DNA from: Streptomyces sp. RFCAC02
GTDB lineage: Bacteria; Actinomycetota; Actinomycetes; Streptomycetales; Streptomycetaceae
Length of the DNA stretch: 64,000 nucleotides
Direction of reading: 5' to 3'
Assembly (NCBI RefSeq): GCF_004193175.1
Contig: NZ_SAUH01000001.1
Coordinates: forward strand, 5,551,501 to 5,615,500
Under the pieces are notes generated by a model. The model ran no database searches, had not been told where the DNA came from, and worked only from the letters and a program-made list of their open reading frames with translations. Position 1 is the first letter of the stretch; the number at the start of each line of letters is the position of its first letter. Shown here piece by piece: positions 48,843-58,139 of the stretch. The translations under genes were made by a program, and so were the position numbers.

Positions 48843-50282
48843 TCAGACCTCCTGTTCCGCCCGGTCGCCCGCCCACTCCGTGTGGAACGTGCCCGGACGG
48901 TCCGCCCGCTCGTAGGTGTGGGCGCCGAAGAAGTCGCGCTGCCCCTGCACGAGCGCCGCCGGGAGCCGCTCGGCGCGCAGCGCGTCGTAGTACGCCAGCG
49001 CGGAGGAGATCCCCGGCACCGGCACACCCAGCTCCGTCGCCTCGGCCACGACATGGCGCCACGGGTTCTGCGCGGCACGCAGCGCCTCCGCGAACGTCGG
49101 GTCCGTCAGCAGCGTCACGGGCGCGTCCCCGCCGCCGTGGTAGGCCGCCCTGATCTCGTCGAGGAAGCGCGCCCTGATGATGCAGCCGCCGCGCCAGATC
49201 CGCGCGACCGCGCCCCGGTCGATGTCCCACCCGTACGCCGCGCTGCCCGCCTCGATCAGGTGCCAGCCCTGCGCGTACGCCACGATCTTGGAGGCGTACA
49301 GCGCCTCCTCGACGTTGTCGGCGAAGCGCGCGGCGTCGTCCGGGTGCAGGACCGGACGCGCCGGCCCGGGCAGGCCGCGCGCCGCCTCCCGCAGCCGGCC
49401 GTGCCCCGACAGGGAGCGCGCGAACACGGCCTCGGCGATGCCGGACACGGGCACCCCGAGGTCGAGTGCCGTCTGCACCGTCCACCGCCCGGTGCCCTTC
49501 TGCTCCGCCCGGTCGGCCACGATGTCGACGAACGGCCGGTCCGTCGCCGCGTCCGTGTGCGAGAGCACCTCGGCGGTGATCTCGATCAGGTAGGAGTCGA
49601 GGCGTCCGGTGTTCCACCCGCGGAAGACCTCCGCGATCCGCGCCGGCTCGAAGCCCGCGACCCGCCGCAGCAGGTCGTACGCCTCGGCGATGAGCTGCAT
49701 GTCGGCGTACTCGATGCCGTTGTGGACCATCTTGACGAAGTGTCCTGCGCCGTCGGGCCCCATGTGCGCGCAGCACGGCTCCCCGTCGACCTTCGCCGCG
49801 ATGCTCTCCAGCAGCGGCCCGAGCGCCGCGTAGGACTCGGCGGAGCCGCCCGGCATGATGCTCGGCCCGTTCAGCGCGCCCTCCTCGCCGCCGGAGATGC
49901 CGCAGCCCACGAAGTGCAGCCCGCGCTCGCGGAGCGCAGCCTCGCGGCGCCGGGTGTCCTCGAAGTGCGCGTTGCCGCCGTCCATGATCATGTCGCCCGG
50001 TTCGAGCAGCGGCGCGAACGCGTCGATCACCGCGTCCGTCGGCTCGCCGGCCTTGACCATGACGACCAGCCTGCGGGGCCGCTCCAGTGCGGCGACGAAC
50101 TCCTCGGCCGACTCGGTCGCGACGAAGTCGCCCTCGTCGCCGAACCGTTCCACCAGTTCGCGGGTCCGCGCGGCCGTCCGGTTGTGGAGCGCGACCGTGT
50201 GGCCGTGCCGTGCGAGGTTCCGCGCGAGGTTGCGGCCCATCACCGCGAGCCCGGTGACCCCGATCTGTGCCTGCCGCGCCAT
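48843..50282 (-). CDS. gnd: 6-phosphogluconate dehydrogenase, decarboxylating
   Basis: Oxidises 6-phosphogluconate to ribulose 5-phosphate with NADP+ reduction. It has 479 residues, the length of the long (prokaryotic/eukaryotic canonical) form. The nucleotide-binding start is IGVTGLAVMGRNLARN, the substrate region is FVGCGISGGEEGALNGPSIMPGG and the catalytic Lys/Asn segment is GAGHFVKMVHNGIEYADMQLIAEAYDLL. The C-terminal domain contains SAYAYYDALRAERLP-like residues (SSALAYYDALRAER) and ends QRDFFGAHTYERAD, GTFHTEW. GGAG precedes the ATG. It lies about 3.7 kb from zwf-opcA-pgi on the opposite strand, so the oxidative pentose-phosphate genes are clustered though not in one operon. Confidence 0.95.
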   Translation of the reverse strand: MARQAQIGVTGLAVMGRNLARNLARHGHTVALHNRTAARTRELVERFGDEGDFVATESAEEFVAALERPRRLVVMVKAGEPTDAVIDAFAPLLEPGDMIMDGGNAHFEDTRRREAALRERGLHFVGCGISGGEEGALNGPSIMPGGSAESYAALGPLLESIAAKVDGEPCCAHMGPDGAGHFVKMVHNGIEYADMQLIAEAYDLLRRVAGFEPARIAEVFRGWNTGRLDSYLIEITAEVLSHTDAATDRPFVDIVADRAEQKGTGRWTVQTALDLGVPVSGIAEAVFARSLSGHGRLREAARGLPGPARPVLHPDDAARFADNVEEALYASKIVAYAQGWHLIEAGSAAYGWDIDRGAVARIWRGGCIIRARFLDEIRAAYHGGGDAPVTLLTDPTFAEALRAAQNPWRHVVAEATELGVPVPGISSALAYYDALRAERLPAALVQGQRDFFGAHTYERADRPGTFHTEWAGDRAEQEV

Positions 50283-50353
50283 GTCCCAACTCCGATCGTC
50301 CGTGTCCGACGCTGCTTGTCTCCCGCCCCTTCCGCCGCTTCTGCCCCCGGGGG

Positions 50354-51184
50354 TCAGAATTCCTCCTGCTCGTCCGGATCGCCGCCGATGCGGCGGTGCG
50401 GGCGGTCGGCGACGGCCGCCAGCTCGTCCTCGTCCAGCGCGAAGCCGAAGACGTCCGCGTTCTGCCGGCGGCGCTCCGCGTTCCCCGACTTCGGGATCGG
50501 CACGGCGCCGAGCTGGATGTGCCACCGGAGCACCACCTGCGCCGGGCTCACCCCGTGCGCCGCCGCGATCGAGCCGATCACCGGGTCGGCCAGCAGGTCG
50601 CTGCCCCGGCCGAGCGGGCTCCAGCTCTGGGTCACGATGCCGTGCTCGGCGTGGAACGCCCGCAGCTCCTCCTGCGGCAGCAGCGGATGCATCTCGATCT
50701 GGTTGACGGCCGGCATGACGCCCGTCTCGCGCTCCAGACGCAGCAGGTGCTCGGGCGTGAAGTTGGAGACGCCGATGGACCGGACCAGGCCCGCTTCCCG
50801 CAGCTCGATCATGGCGCGCCAGGACGCCACGTACTTGTCGACGCGGGGGAGCGGCCAGTGGATGAGGTAGAGGTCGACCCGGTCGACGCCCAGGCGCTCG
50901 CGGGAGCCGGCGAAGGACGCCAGCGTCTCGTCGTGGCCGTGGTCGCGGCCCGGCAGCTTGGTGGTGACGAGCCAGGCGTCCCTGGGCACGCCGGAGCGGG
51001 CGAGGCCGGCGCCGACACCCGTCTCGTTGCGGTAGTTCACGGCCGTGTCGATCAGCCGGTACCCGTCGGCGAGCGCGCCGGCGACGGCCTCCCCGGCCTG
51101 GTCGTCGGTCAGCGGGTAGGTGCCGAATCCGATGGCCGGCAGGGTGTGCGAGTCGTTGAGGGTGTGCAGGGGGGCGGTCGCCAC
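50354..51184 (-). CDS. aldo/keto reductase
   Basis: NADPH-dependent carbonyl reductase of 276 residues in the AKR superfamily (AKR5-like). The catalytic tetrad is visible: Asp in LIDTAVNYRNE with Tyr, Lys in VTTKLPGRDH and His in YLIHWPLP. The C-terminal cofactor segment is AVPIPKSGNAERRRQNADVF. IGVSNFTPEHL is a conserved strand. Family members reduce many aldehydes and 2,5-diketogluconate; the substrate here is unknown. The gene lies 71 bp upstream of gnd on the same strand and could be cotranscribed with it, which would supply NADPH next to an NADPH consumer, but this is only an inference. Confidence 0.87.
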   Translation of the reverse strand: MATAPLHTLNDSHTLPAIGFGTYPLTDDQAGEAVAGALADGYRLIDTAVNYRNETGVGAGLARSGVPRDAWLVTTKLPGRDHGHDETLASFAGSRERLGVDRVDLYLIHWPLPRVDKYVASWRAMIELREAGLVRSIGVSNFTPEHLLRLERETGVMPAVNQIEMHPLLPQEELRAFHAEHGIVTQSWSPLGRGSDLLADPVIGSIAAAHGVSPAQVVLRWHIQLGAVPIPKSGNAERRRQNADVFGFALDEDELAAVADRPHRRIGGDPDEQEEF

Positions 51185-51301
51185 GGCTCCTCCTCGATCG
51201 GCGGGACGGGGGAGCGGGCGCGGCCGGTCCCCTCGCGATCATGTCCCGCCAGCCTAACGCGCGGATGCGGCCGTACCCCCCGAACCGGGAGGAAAGATGC
51301 G

Positions 51302-51937
51302 CTAACGGGCATCCCCGGGCAGCCGCACGTCCCGCAGGACACGGTCGCACGCGGCGCGGGACCCTTCCACGAGCCCGGCGTTGGGCGCGTCGTTGCCGTC
51401 GATCCACGCCCGCGCGGCCGCCGCGTCCCGGCCGTGGCCCACATGCCGCCGCATCAGCCGGGCGTCCCGGGTCTCCGGCGGCGCCGCCACGTACCAGACC
51501 TCGGCCATCCACCGCCGCGCCGCCCGCCAGCCCGGCAGGTCGCAGGCGAGGTAGTTCCCCTCCGTCACGACCAGGCGCGCGGCGGCCGGTACGACGTGCC
51601 GGGCGGCGACCGGCTCGTCCAGGGCGCGGTCGAAGTCCGGCACGTACACCTCGCGCTCCGGCTCCGTCACCAGGCGGCGCAGCAGCGCCTCGTACCCCCA
51701 CACGTCGAAACTCGGCTCGGAGCCCTTGCGGGAGCGCAGCCCGAGCCGGTCGAGCTGCTCGTTCGACAGGTGGAAGCCGTCGAGCGGCACATACGCGGCC
51801 CGGGGGCCGAGCGCCGTGACGAGCGCCCGCGCCAGGGTGGACTTCCCCGCCCCCGGCGGACCGGCGAGCCCGAGGACGGTCCGGCCCGTCGCGCCGCACA
51901 GCGCCCGGGCGTCGGCCACCAGGTCGGTCATCTCCAT
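51302..51937 (-). CDS. P-loop nucleoside/sugar kinase family protein
   Basis: Small kinase of 211 residues in the PanK/uridine-kinase-like family. Walker A is GPPGAGKST near 27-35; VPLDGFHLSNEQLDRLG carries the DGFH motif, PSFDVWGYEALLRRL and VYVPDFDRALDEPV follow, and VVTEGNYLACDLPGW is the conserved GNYL strand. MRRHVGHGRDAAAARAWIDGNDAPNAGLV is the lid region. The family includes YggC/FrcK-like proteins of uncertain substrate, often listed as nucleoside or fructose kinases. The ATG at 51935-51937 gives the usual start. The GNAT gene lies 10 bp upstream on the same strand, so the two likely form an operon. Confidence 0.8.
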   Translation of the reverse strand: MEMTDLVADARALCGATGRTVLGLAGPPGAGKSTLARALVTALGPRAAYVPLDGFHLSNEQLDRLGLRSRKGSEPSFDVWGYEALLRRLVTEPEREVYVPDFDRALDEPVAARHVVPAAARLVVTEGNYLACDLPGWRAARRWMAEVWYVAAPPETRDARLMRRHVGHGRDAAAARAWIDGNDAPNAGLVEGSRAACDRVLRDVRLPGDAR

Positions 51938-51946
51938 GCTCCGACC

Positions 51947-52669
51947 TTAGGGCCTGTCCGGCGACAGACCCTGGGGTCCGTCCGGCCGGTACGGCACCCC
52001 GCCGGGGCGCTCCACCGCCTGCCACAGCGCGGCCGACTCCGGATCGGTGCCCACCGCCCCCTCCGACGCGGCCTGCCGCTCCTCCAGACAGGTCCGCAGC
52101 ACGCCGCCGTCCACCGTGTCCGGCGCCGACCCCGCGAACCCGGGATCGGCGTGCAGGACGACGAGCAGCAGGTGCGGCACGCGCCGCCGCCCGGGGCCGA
52201 GCGCCGGCTGGAAGTACGGGAGGTCGAGGACCCGCCCGCCGTGCCGCCGGTAGAAGCGCAGCCGTGCCGCCGGATCGCCGTGCGCCGCCTCGCTCGTGTG
52301 GTGCGCGGGATCGGCGACCTCGGCCAGGACGAGGCACGGGGCGTGCGCGGTGCGCCATGTCGCGACCGCGGCGTCGAGCAGCGGCCCGCCGATCCCGCCG
52401 CCCCGCAGTCCGGGCCGCACGGCGAGCCACGTCAGCAGCACGATCCGGTGCCGGCGGTCGAAGTCCCCGACCGCCGCCGCGAGCGGCCCCCGCGCGCCGC
52501 CGTCCGTCCACAGCACGGACAGCGCGCCGGACGCCACGCCCTCCCGCAGCTCGTCCGGCGGTGACAGCTCGTCGTCGCTGAACGAGGGCCGCAGCACCTC
52601 GGCGTCCAGCCGGTCGAGCACCGGTCCGGGACCGTCCAGGGTCCGTACGACCGCCGCGCCCTCGTCCAC
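51947..52669 (-). CDS. GNAT-family N-acetyltransferase
   Basis: Protein of 240 residues with a GNAT core in its middle: LTWLAVRPGLRGGGIGGPLLDAAVATW holds the acetyl-CoA pyrophosphate loop (RxGGGIG), followed by LVLAEVADP and RLRFYRRHGGRVLDLPYFQPAL, the last strands of the fold. The N- and C-terminal extensions are of unknown role. The substrate cannot be inferred. It is the first gene of a probable two-gene unit with the P-loop kinase. Its start lies opposite a 326-bp non-coding region shared with Methyltransf_19 copy 3. Confidence 0.75.
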   Translation of the reverse strand: MDEGAAVVRTLDGPGPVLDRLDAEVLRPSFSDDELSPPDELREGVASGALSVLWTDGGARGPLAAAVGDFDRRHRIVLLTWLAVRPGLRGGGIGGPLLDAAVATWRTAHAPCLVLAEVADPAHHTSEAAHGDPAARLRFYRRHGGRVLDLPYFQPALGPGRRRVPHLLLVVLHADPGFAGSAPDTVDGGVLRTCLEERQAASEGAVGTDPESAALWQAVERPGGVPYRPDGPQGLSPDRP

Positions 52670-52995
52670 GCCGCCTCACCCGTTTCCTCGCCCGCCGCGC
52701 CCGCCCGAGGGGCGCGGACCGGCGGCCACCTTAAGGTCGCCGCCGGTCACGGCCCGGTCCGCGCGCCGGACCGGCGCGCACCCTCGCCGGACCGGCCGAA
52801 GGCCCGGGGCGGGGGACGGGGCACGGCGGTCCGCCGGGAAGACCGGTAAGTGATCGCGCAACCTCCCTGCGCGATCGTGGAGTTGATGTGCCGGGGCGGT
52901 GGTGGCGCGGTGTGGGGCGGGATGCTTCCATGGGCGCCACGGCCGACCGGACACGGTCGCGCCCGAAGCAGGCGAGAAGCAGGAGACAACGGCGG
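52670..52995. other. 326-bp non-coding region with inverted repeat
   Basis: The divergent gap between the GNAT gene and Methyltransf_19 copy 3. It contains a perfect 9-bp inverted repeat, GATCGCGCA (52852-52860) and TGCGCGATC (52868-52876), separated by 7 bp, about 120 bp before the methyltransferase start. AGGAGA (52981-52986) is its ribosome site. No other structure or small ORF with good coding character was seen. Confidence 0.5.
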
Positions 52996-53802
52996 ATGAC
53001 TGACGAGTACGCGGCCCAGGACACCCCGGCGATCGACACGACGGTGCCGCATTCGGCCCGCATCTGGAACTACTGGCTGGGCGGCAAGGACCACTACGAG
53101 GTGGACCGGCTCGCGGGCGATCAGTACGCCGAGGCGTTCCCCGACATCTTCACCAGCGCGCGCGCCGCGCGGGCGTTCCTGGCCCGGACGGTGCGGTTCC
53201 TCGCCGGCGAGGCCGGGGTGCGGCAGTTCCTCGACGTGGGCACGGGGCTGCCGACGGCCGACAACACGCACCAGATCGCGCAGCGCGTGGCGCCGGAGTC
53301 CCGCGTCGTGTACGTGGACAACGACCCGCTCGTCCTCCTCCACGCGCACGCCCTGCTCGTCTCCTCGCCCGAGGGCGTGACCCGCTACATCGAGGCCGAC
53401 CTCCACGACCCGGAGAAGATCCTCGCCCAGGCCGCCGAACTGCTCGACTTCTCCCAGCCGGTGGCCCTGATCCTGAGCGGCGTCCTCGGTCACGTCCGCA
53501 CCTACGACGAGGCCCGCGACATCGTGCGGCGCCTCATGGCGGGACTGCCGTCCGGAAGCTGGCTGTCGCTGCACGACGCCGTCAACACGGACGAGAACTG
53601 GAGCACCGCGCAGGACGAGTACAACGAGTCGGGCGCCGTCCCCTACAACCTGCGCACCCCCGCCCAGGTCGCCGGCTACTTCGACGGCCTGGAGCCGGTC
53701 GAGCCGGGCATCGTACCGCTGGTGGACTGGCGCGCGGAGACTCCGGCCGGTGAGGACGAGCGCCGCAGCAGCGGCATCGGCGCCGTCGCGCGCAAGCCCT
53801 GA
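52996..53802 (+). CDS. SAM-dependent methyltransferase, Methyltransf_19 (DUF574), copy 3
   Basis: Third paralogue, 268 residues. The ATG at 52996 follows AGGAGA and aligns with the starts of copies 1 and 2. HSARIWNYWLGGKDHYEVDR, LDVGTGLPT and VVYVDNDP are all present; the C-terminus is AVARKP, slightly changed from GVGRKP. DNA from 53212 to 53357 is identical to 1504-1649 of copy 1, including silent positions, while flanking regions differ. zwf follows after 140 bp in the same direction. Cotranscription with zwf is possible but a small leader ORF with its own ribosome site lies between. Confidence 0.86.
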   Translation: MTDEYAAQDTPAIDTTVPHSARIWNYWLGGKDHYEVDRLAGDQYAEAFPDIFTSARAARAFLARTVRFLAGEAGVRQFLDVGTGLPTADNTHQIAQRVAPESRVVYVDNDPLVLLHAHALLVSSPEGVTRYIEADLHDPEKILAQAAELLDFSQPVALILSGVLGHVRTYDEARDIVRRLMAGLPSGSWLSLHDAVNTDENWSTAQDEYNESGAVPYNLRTPAQVAGYFDGLEPVEPGIVPLVDWRAETPAGEDERRSSGIGAVARKP

Positions 53803-53876
53803 CGGACCGGCAGACCCGGGAATGAGCCGGGCACACGGAACATTGAACCTTCCGCACGACACGATCAGGAGATGCG

Positions 53877-53939
53877 ATGTCCCGTACTGTCCCCGCCGGC
53901 GCGCCCGGCTCATCCGGTCCGTCCGCGCGGGAGGGCTGA
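53877..53939 (+). CDS. possible 20-residue leader peptide before zwf
   Basis: ATG at 53877 has a good AGGAG (53867-53871) five bases upstream and is followed by 20 codons ending in TGA at 53937-53939, three bases before the zwf ATG. The zwf ribosome site (GGGAGGG, 53929-53935) lies inside its last codons, so translation of the two would be coupled. The peptide, MSRTVPAGAPGSSGPSAREG, has no recognisable motif. It may be a true leader or chance. Confidence 0.35.
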   Translation: MSRTVPAGAPGSSGPSAREG

Positions 53940-53942
53940 CCC

Positions 53943-55481
53943 ATGACGGATACCGAGCAGTGGACCAACCCGCTGCGCGACACCGCGAACGACCGCCGGC
54001 TGCCGCGCATCGCCGGCCCGTCGGGCCTGGTGATCTTCGGGGTCACCGGTGACCTGTCCCGCAAGAAGCTGATGCCGGCGGTGTACGACCTGGCCAACCG
54101 CGGCCTGCTGCCGCCGGGCTTCTCCCTGGTGGGCTTCGCCCGCCGCGACTGGGAGGACGAGGACTTCGCCCGCGTCGTCCACGACGCCGTCAAGGAACAC
54201 GCGCGCACGCCGTTCCGCGAGGAGGTGTGGCAGCAGCTCGCCGAGGGGATGCGGTTCATCCCCGGCGACTTCGGGGACGACGAGGCGTTCGCCCGGCTGC
54301 GGGAGACCGTCGCCGCCCTGGACACCGCACGCGGCACCGGCGGGAACTTCGCCTTCTACCTGTCGGTGCCGCCGAAGTTCTTCCCGCAGGTCGTCCGCCA
54401 GCTCAAGAAGCACGGCCTGGCCGACGCGCCGGCCGGCTCGTGGCGGCGCGCCGTCATCGAGAAGCCGTTCGGCCGCGACCTCGCGACCGCGCGGGAGCTG
54501 AACGAGGTCGTGCACGAGGTGTTCCGCCCCCGGGACGTCTTCCGGATCGACCACTACCTCGGCAAGGAGACCGTCCAGAACATCCTGGCGCTCCGCTTCG
54601 CCAACACGCTCTTCGAGCCGGTCTGGAACCGTGGCTACGTCGACCACGTGCAGATCACGATGGCCGAGGACATCGGTATCGGCGGCCGCGCCGGCTACTA
54701 CGACGGCATCGGGTCGGCCCGCGACGTCATCCAGAACCACCTCCTCCAGCTCCTCGCCCTCACCGCGATGGAGGAGCCCGCCGACTTCGACGCCGACGCC
54801 CTGATGGCCGAGAAGCTGAAGGTGCTGCGCGCGGTCCGCCTGCCCGCCGACCTCGGCCGCGACACCGTGCGCGGCCAGTACACGGGCGGGTGGCAGGGCG
54901 GCGAGAAGGTCCTCGGTTACCTGGCGGAGGAGGGCATCGACCCGGCCTCCCGCACCGACACCTACGCGGCCGTGCGCCTGGAGGTGGACACCCGCCGCTG
55001 GGCCGGTGTCCCCTTCTACCTGCGCACCGGCAAGCGACTCGGGCGGCGCGTGACGGAGATCGCGGTGGTGTTCCAGCGCGCGCCGCACTCGCCGTTCGAC
55101 ACCTCGGAGACGCAGGAGCTGGGGCACAACGCGCTCGTCATCCGCGTCCAGCCGGACGAGGGCGTCACCGTCAGGTTCGGCTCCAAGGTGCCCGGCACCC
55201 AGATGGAGATCCGGGACGTGACCATGGACTTCGCGTACGGCGAGTCGTTCACGGAGTCCAGCCCCGAGGCGTACGAGCGGCTCATCCTCGACGTGCTCCT
55301 CGGCGACGCGAACCTCTTCCCCCGCCACCAGGAGGTCGAGGAGTCCTGGCGCATCCTCGACCCGGTCGAGGAGTACTGGGACACCCACGGCGCCCCGGCC
55401 GACTACCCGGCCGGAAGCTGGGGGCCGGCGGAGGCCGACGAGATGCTCGCACGAGACGGAAGGACGTGGCGGCGGCCATGA
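53943..55481 (+). CDS. zwf: glucose-6-phosphate 1-dehydrogenase
   Basis: First enzyme of the oxidative pentose-phosphate pathway, 512 residues. The NADP+ motif is LVIFGVTGDLSRKKLMPAVYDL at about 29-50 and the substrate site is FRIDHYLGKETVQNIL (about 201-216), with the catalytic His nearby. VIEKPFGRDL and YLRTGKRLGRRVTEIAVVF are also characteristic. It overlaps opcA by ATGA at 55478-55481. The order zwf-opcA-pgi matches secondary pentose-phosphate clusters known in Streptomyces, reading in the opposite direction to the gnd gene nearby. The ribosome site GGGAGGG lies within the short upstream ORF. Confidence 0.95.
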   Translation: MTDTEQWTNPLRDTANDRRLPRIAGPSGLVIFGVTGDLSRKKLMPAVYDLANRGLLPPGFSLVGFARRDWEDEDFARVVHDAVKEHARTPFREEVWQQLAEGMRFIPGDFGDDEAFARLRETVAALDTARGTGGNFAFYLSVPPKFFPQVVRQLKKHGLADAPAGSWRRAVIEKPFGRDLATARELNEVVHEVFRPRDVFRIDHYLGKETVQNILALRFANTLFEPVWNRGYVDHVQITMAEDIGIGGRAGYYDGIGSARDVIQNHLLQLLALTAMEEPADFDADALMAEKLKVLRAVRLPADLGRDTVRGQYTGGWQGGEKVLGYLAEEGIDPASRTDTYAAVRLEVDTRRWAGVPFYLRTGKRLGRRVTEIAVVFQRAPHSPFDTSETQELGHNALVIRVQPDEGVTVRFGSKVPGTQMEIRDVTMDFAYGESFTESSPEAYERLILDVLLGDANLFPRHQEVEESWRILDPVEEYWDTHGAPADYPAGSWGPAEADEMLARDGRTWRRP

Positions 55482-56497
55482 GCACCGAACTGACCGGTAC
55501 CACCTCGGCCAGGATCAACGCGGCCCTGGTCGCGGCCCGCCGCGCCGCCGGCAGCCCCGCCGTCGGCATGGTCCTGACCCTCGTCATCGTCACCGACGAG
55601 GAGAACGCCCACGACGCGCTCAAGGCGGCCCGCGACGCGTCCACCGAGCACCCGTCCCGCATCCTCGTCGTGATCCGCCGCCCCGGCCGGGGACCCCGCC
55701 GCACCGAGTCGCGCCTCGACGCCGACATCAGGGCCGGGGCCGGCGCGGGCAGCAGCGAGACGGTCCTGCTGCGGCTGCACGGCGAGCTGGCCGAGCACGC
55801 CGACTCCGTCGTCCTGCCGCTGCTCCTGCCGGACGCCCCCGTCGTCGTCTGGTGGCCGGTGGACGCGCCGGAGGTGCCGTCCCGCGACCCGCTCGGCGCG
55901 CTCGCGCAGCGCCGCATCACCGACGCGTACGCCGTCGAGGAGCCCCTGCGCGCGCTGGACGCCAGGGCCGCCGCCTACGCCCCGGGCGACACCGACCTCG
56001 CCTGGACGCGGCTCACGCCGTGGCGGTCGATGCTGGCCGCCGCGCTGGACGAGGGCGGCGCGGCCGTCACCTCGGCGGCCGTCGAGAGCGAGGCCGACAA
56101 CCCGAGCGCCGAACTGCTCGCCCGCTGGTTCGCCGACCGCCTGCGGGTGCCGGTCGACCGGATCGTCACCGACGGGCCGGTCGTCACGGCCGTCCGGCTG
56201 CGGACCTCCGACGGCCAGATCGTCATCGACCGCCCGGATGGCCCCGTCGCCCGCCTCTCGATACCGGGCCAGCCCACGCGCACCCTGGCGCTCAAGGTCC
56301 GCAGCACGGCGGAGCTGATCGCCGAGGAACTGCGCCGCCTCGACCCGGACGAGGCGTACGCCGCCGCCCTGGCGGCCCGGGTCACCGCCCCGTCCCGCCC
56401 GCGCGACGGCGAGTCGCGCGAGACGGAAGGGGAGCGGAGGATCGAAGCACAGGAAGCGCACGACACGCACGACCAGCAGGAGAAGAACCATGTCTGA
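55478..56497 (+). CDS. opcA: glucose-6-phosphate dehydrogenase assembly/allosteric protein OpcA
   Basis: OpcA of 339 residues, which is needed for assembly or activity of G6P dehydrogenase in actinobacteria and cyanobacteria. [67 protein letters not shown] and [19 protein letters not shown] are the conserved segments. The last 30 residues are unusually polar ([17 protein letters not shown]) and look unstructured. It overlaps zwf by 4 bases and pgi by 8, so the three are coupled. OpcA next to zwf is the normal arrangement. Confidence 0.93.
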   Translation: MSTELTGTTSARINAALVAARRAAGSPAVGMVLTLVIVTDEENAHDALKAARDASTEHPSRILVVIRRPGRGPRRTESRLDADIRAGAGAGSSETVLLRLHGELAEHADSVVLPLLLPDAPVVVWWPVDAPEVPSRDPLGALAQRRITDAYAVEEPLRALDARAAAYAPGDTDLAWTRLTPWRSMLAAALDEGGAAVTSAAVESEADNPSAELLARWFADRLRVPVDRIVTDGPVVTAVRLRTSDGQIVIDRPDGPVARLSIPGQPTRTLALKVRSTAELIAEELRRLDPDEAYAAALAARVTAPSRPRDGESRETEGERRIEAQEAHDTHDQQEKNHV

Positions 56498-58139
56498 CGC
56501 GACCCGCCTCACCCGGCTGCCCGAGTGGACCGCGCTGGCGGAGCACCGCGAGCAGTTCGGCGGCACCCGGCTGCGGGAGCTGTTCGACGCGGATCCGTCG
56601 CGTGCGGAGCGGTTGTCGGTGTCGGTGGGTGATCTGTATGTGGATTATTCGAAGCATCTGGTGACGGGGGAGACGCTGGGGTTGTTGGGGCGTCTGGCGG
56701 AGGCGCGGGGTGTGGCGTCGTTGCGGGATGCGATGTTCCGTGGTGAGCGGATCAATGTGACGGAGGACCGGGCGGTGCTGCACACGGCGTTGCGTGCGCC
56801 GCGTGATGCGGTGGTGGAGGTGGACGGGGAGAACGTCGTGCCGGCCGTCCACGCCGTGCTCGACCGTATGGCGGTGTTCGCGCGGGCGGTGCGCGAGGGC
56901 CAGTGGGTGGGGGCGACGGGGCGTCCGATCCGTTCGGTGGTGAACATCGGCATCGGTGGTTCGGATCTGGGTCCTGCGATGGCGTACGAGGCGTTGCGGC
57001 CGTATGCGGACCGGCGGCTGGATGTGCGGTTCGTGTCGAACGTGGACGGGTCCGACCTGCACGAGGCGCTGCGTGACCTGGACGCCGAGGAGACGTTGTT
57101 CATCGTCGCGTCGAAGACGTTCACGACCGTCGAGACGATCACCAACGCGACGTCGGCGCGGGAGTGGCTGCTGGAGCGGCTCGGTGCCGGTCCTGAGGCG
57201 GTCGCCCTGCACTTCGCCGCTCTCTCCACGAACGCGGAGGAGGTGGGGCGGTTCGGGATCGACACGGCGAACATGTTCGGGTTCTGGGACTGGGTGGGGG
57301 GCCGGTATTCGTTCGATTCGGCGATCGGGTTGTCGTTGATGATCGCGATCGGTCCGGAGGCGTTCGGGGAGTTGCTGGAGGGGTTCCGGTTGGTGGACGA
57401 GCATTTCCGGTCGGCGCCGTTGGGTGAGAACGTTCCGGTGATTCTGGGGTTGTTGGGGGTGTGGTACGGGGCGTTCTTCGGGGCGCAGGCGCATGCGGTG
57501 CTTCCGTACAGTCATTATTTGTCGCGTTTTCCGGCGTATTTGCAGCAGTTGGACATGGAGTCGAACGGCAAGTCGGTGACGCGTGAGGGTGAGCCGGTGG
57601 GGTGGGACACGGGTCCTGTGGTGTGGGGGACGCCGGGGACGAATGGTCAGCACGCGTATTTCCAGTTGTTGCATCAGGGGACGCGGGTGGTGCCGGCGGA
57701 TCTGATCGGGTTCGCGCGGCCGGTGCCGGGGGTGGAGGGGCGGCTTGCTGCGCAGCATGATCTGTTGATGGCGAACATGTTCGCGCAGGGGCAGGCGTTG
57801 GCGTTCGGGAAGTCGGCGGACGAGGTGCGGGGGGAGGGTGTGGCGGAGGAGTTGGTGCCGCATCGGACGTTCGGGGGGAATCGTCCGACGACGACGGTGC
57901 TGGCGGATCGGTTGACGCCGTCGGTGTTGGGGCAGTTGGTGGCGTTGTACGAGCACAAGGTGTTCGTGCAGGGTGCGGTGTGGGGGATCGATTCGTTCGA
58001 TCAGTGGGGTGTGGAGCTGGGGAAGGTGCTGGCGCGGCGGGTGGAGCCGGCGTTGACCGAGGGCGCGGACGTACCGGGCCTGGACGCCTCGACCACCGCC
58101 CTCGTCCACCACTACCGCACCCTCAGGGACCATGGCTGA
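56490..58139 (+). CDS. pgi: glucose-6-phosphate isomerase
   Basis: Interconverts glucose 6-phosphate and fructose 6-phosphate; 549 residues, standard length. [18 protein letters not shown] (about 152-169), [40 protein letters not shown] and [15 protein letters not shown] are the phosphate- and active-site segments. It overlaps opcA by 8 bp and the phosphatase gene by 8 bp. Between about 56600 and 58045 codons end mostly in G, often T, with many TTG, GGG, GTG and GAT codons, while the start and end of the gene and all neighbours prefer C. Shorter C-rich patches break this up. The protein is intact, so the pattern suggests recombination or unusual selection, not decay. Confidence 0.95.
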   Translation: MSDATRLTRLPEWTALAEHREQFGGTRLRELFDADPSRAERLSVSVGDLYVDYSKHLVTGETLGLLGRLAEARGVASLRDAMFRGERINVTEDRAVLHTALRAPRDAVVEVDGENVVPAVHAVLDRMAVFARAVREGQWVGATGRPIRSVVNIGIGGSDLGPAMAYEALRPYADRRLDVRFVSNVDGSDLHEALRDLDAEETLFIVASKTFTTVETITNATSAREWLLERLGAGPEAVALHFAALSTNAEEVGRFGIDTANMFGFWDWVGGRYSFDSAIGLSLMIAIGPEAFGELLEGFRLVDEHFRSAPLGENVPVILGLLGVWYGAFFGAQAHAVLPYSHYLSRFPAYLQQLDMESNGKSVTREGEPVGWDTGPVVWGTPGTNGQHAYFQLLHQGTRVVPADLIGFARPVPGVEGRLAAQHDLLMANMFAQGQALAFGKSADEVRGEGVAEELVPHRTFGGNRPTTTVLADRLTPSVLGQLVALYEHKVFVQGAVWGIDSFDQWGVELGKVLARRVEPALTEGADVPGLDASTTALVHHYRTLRDHG

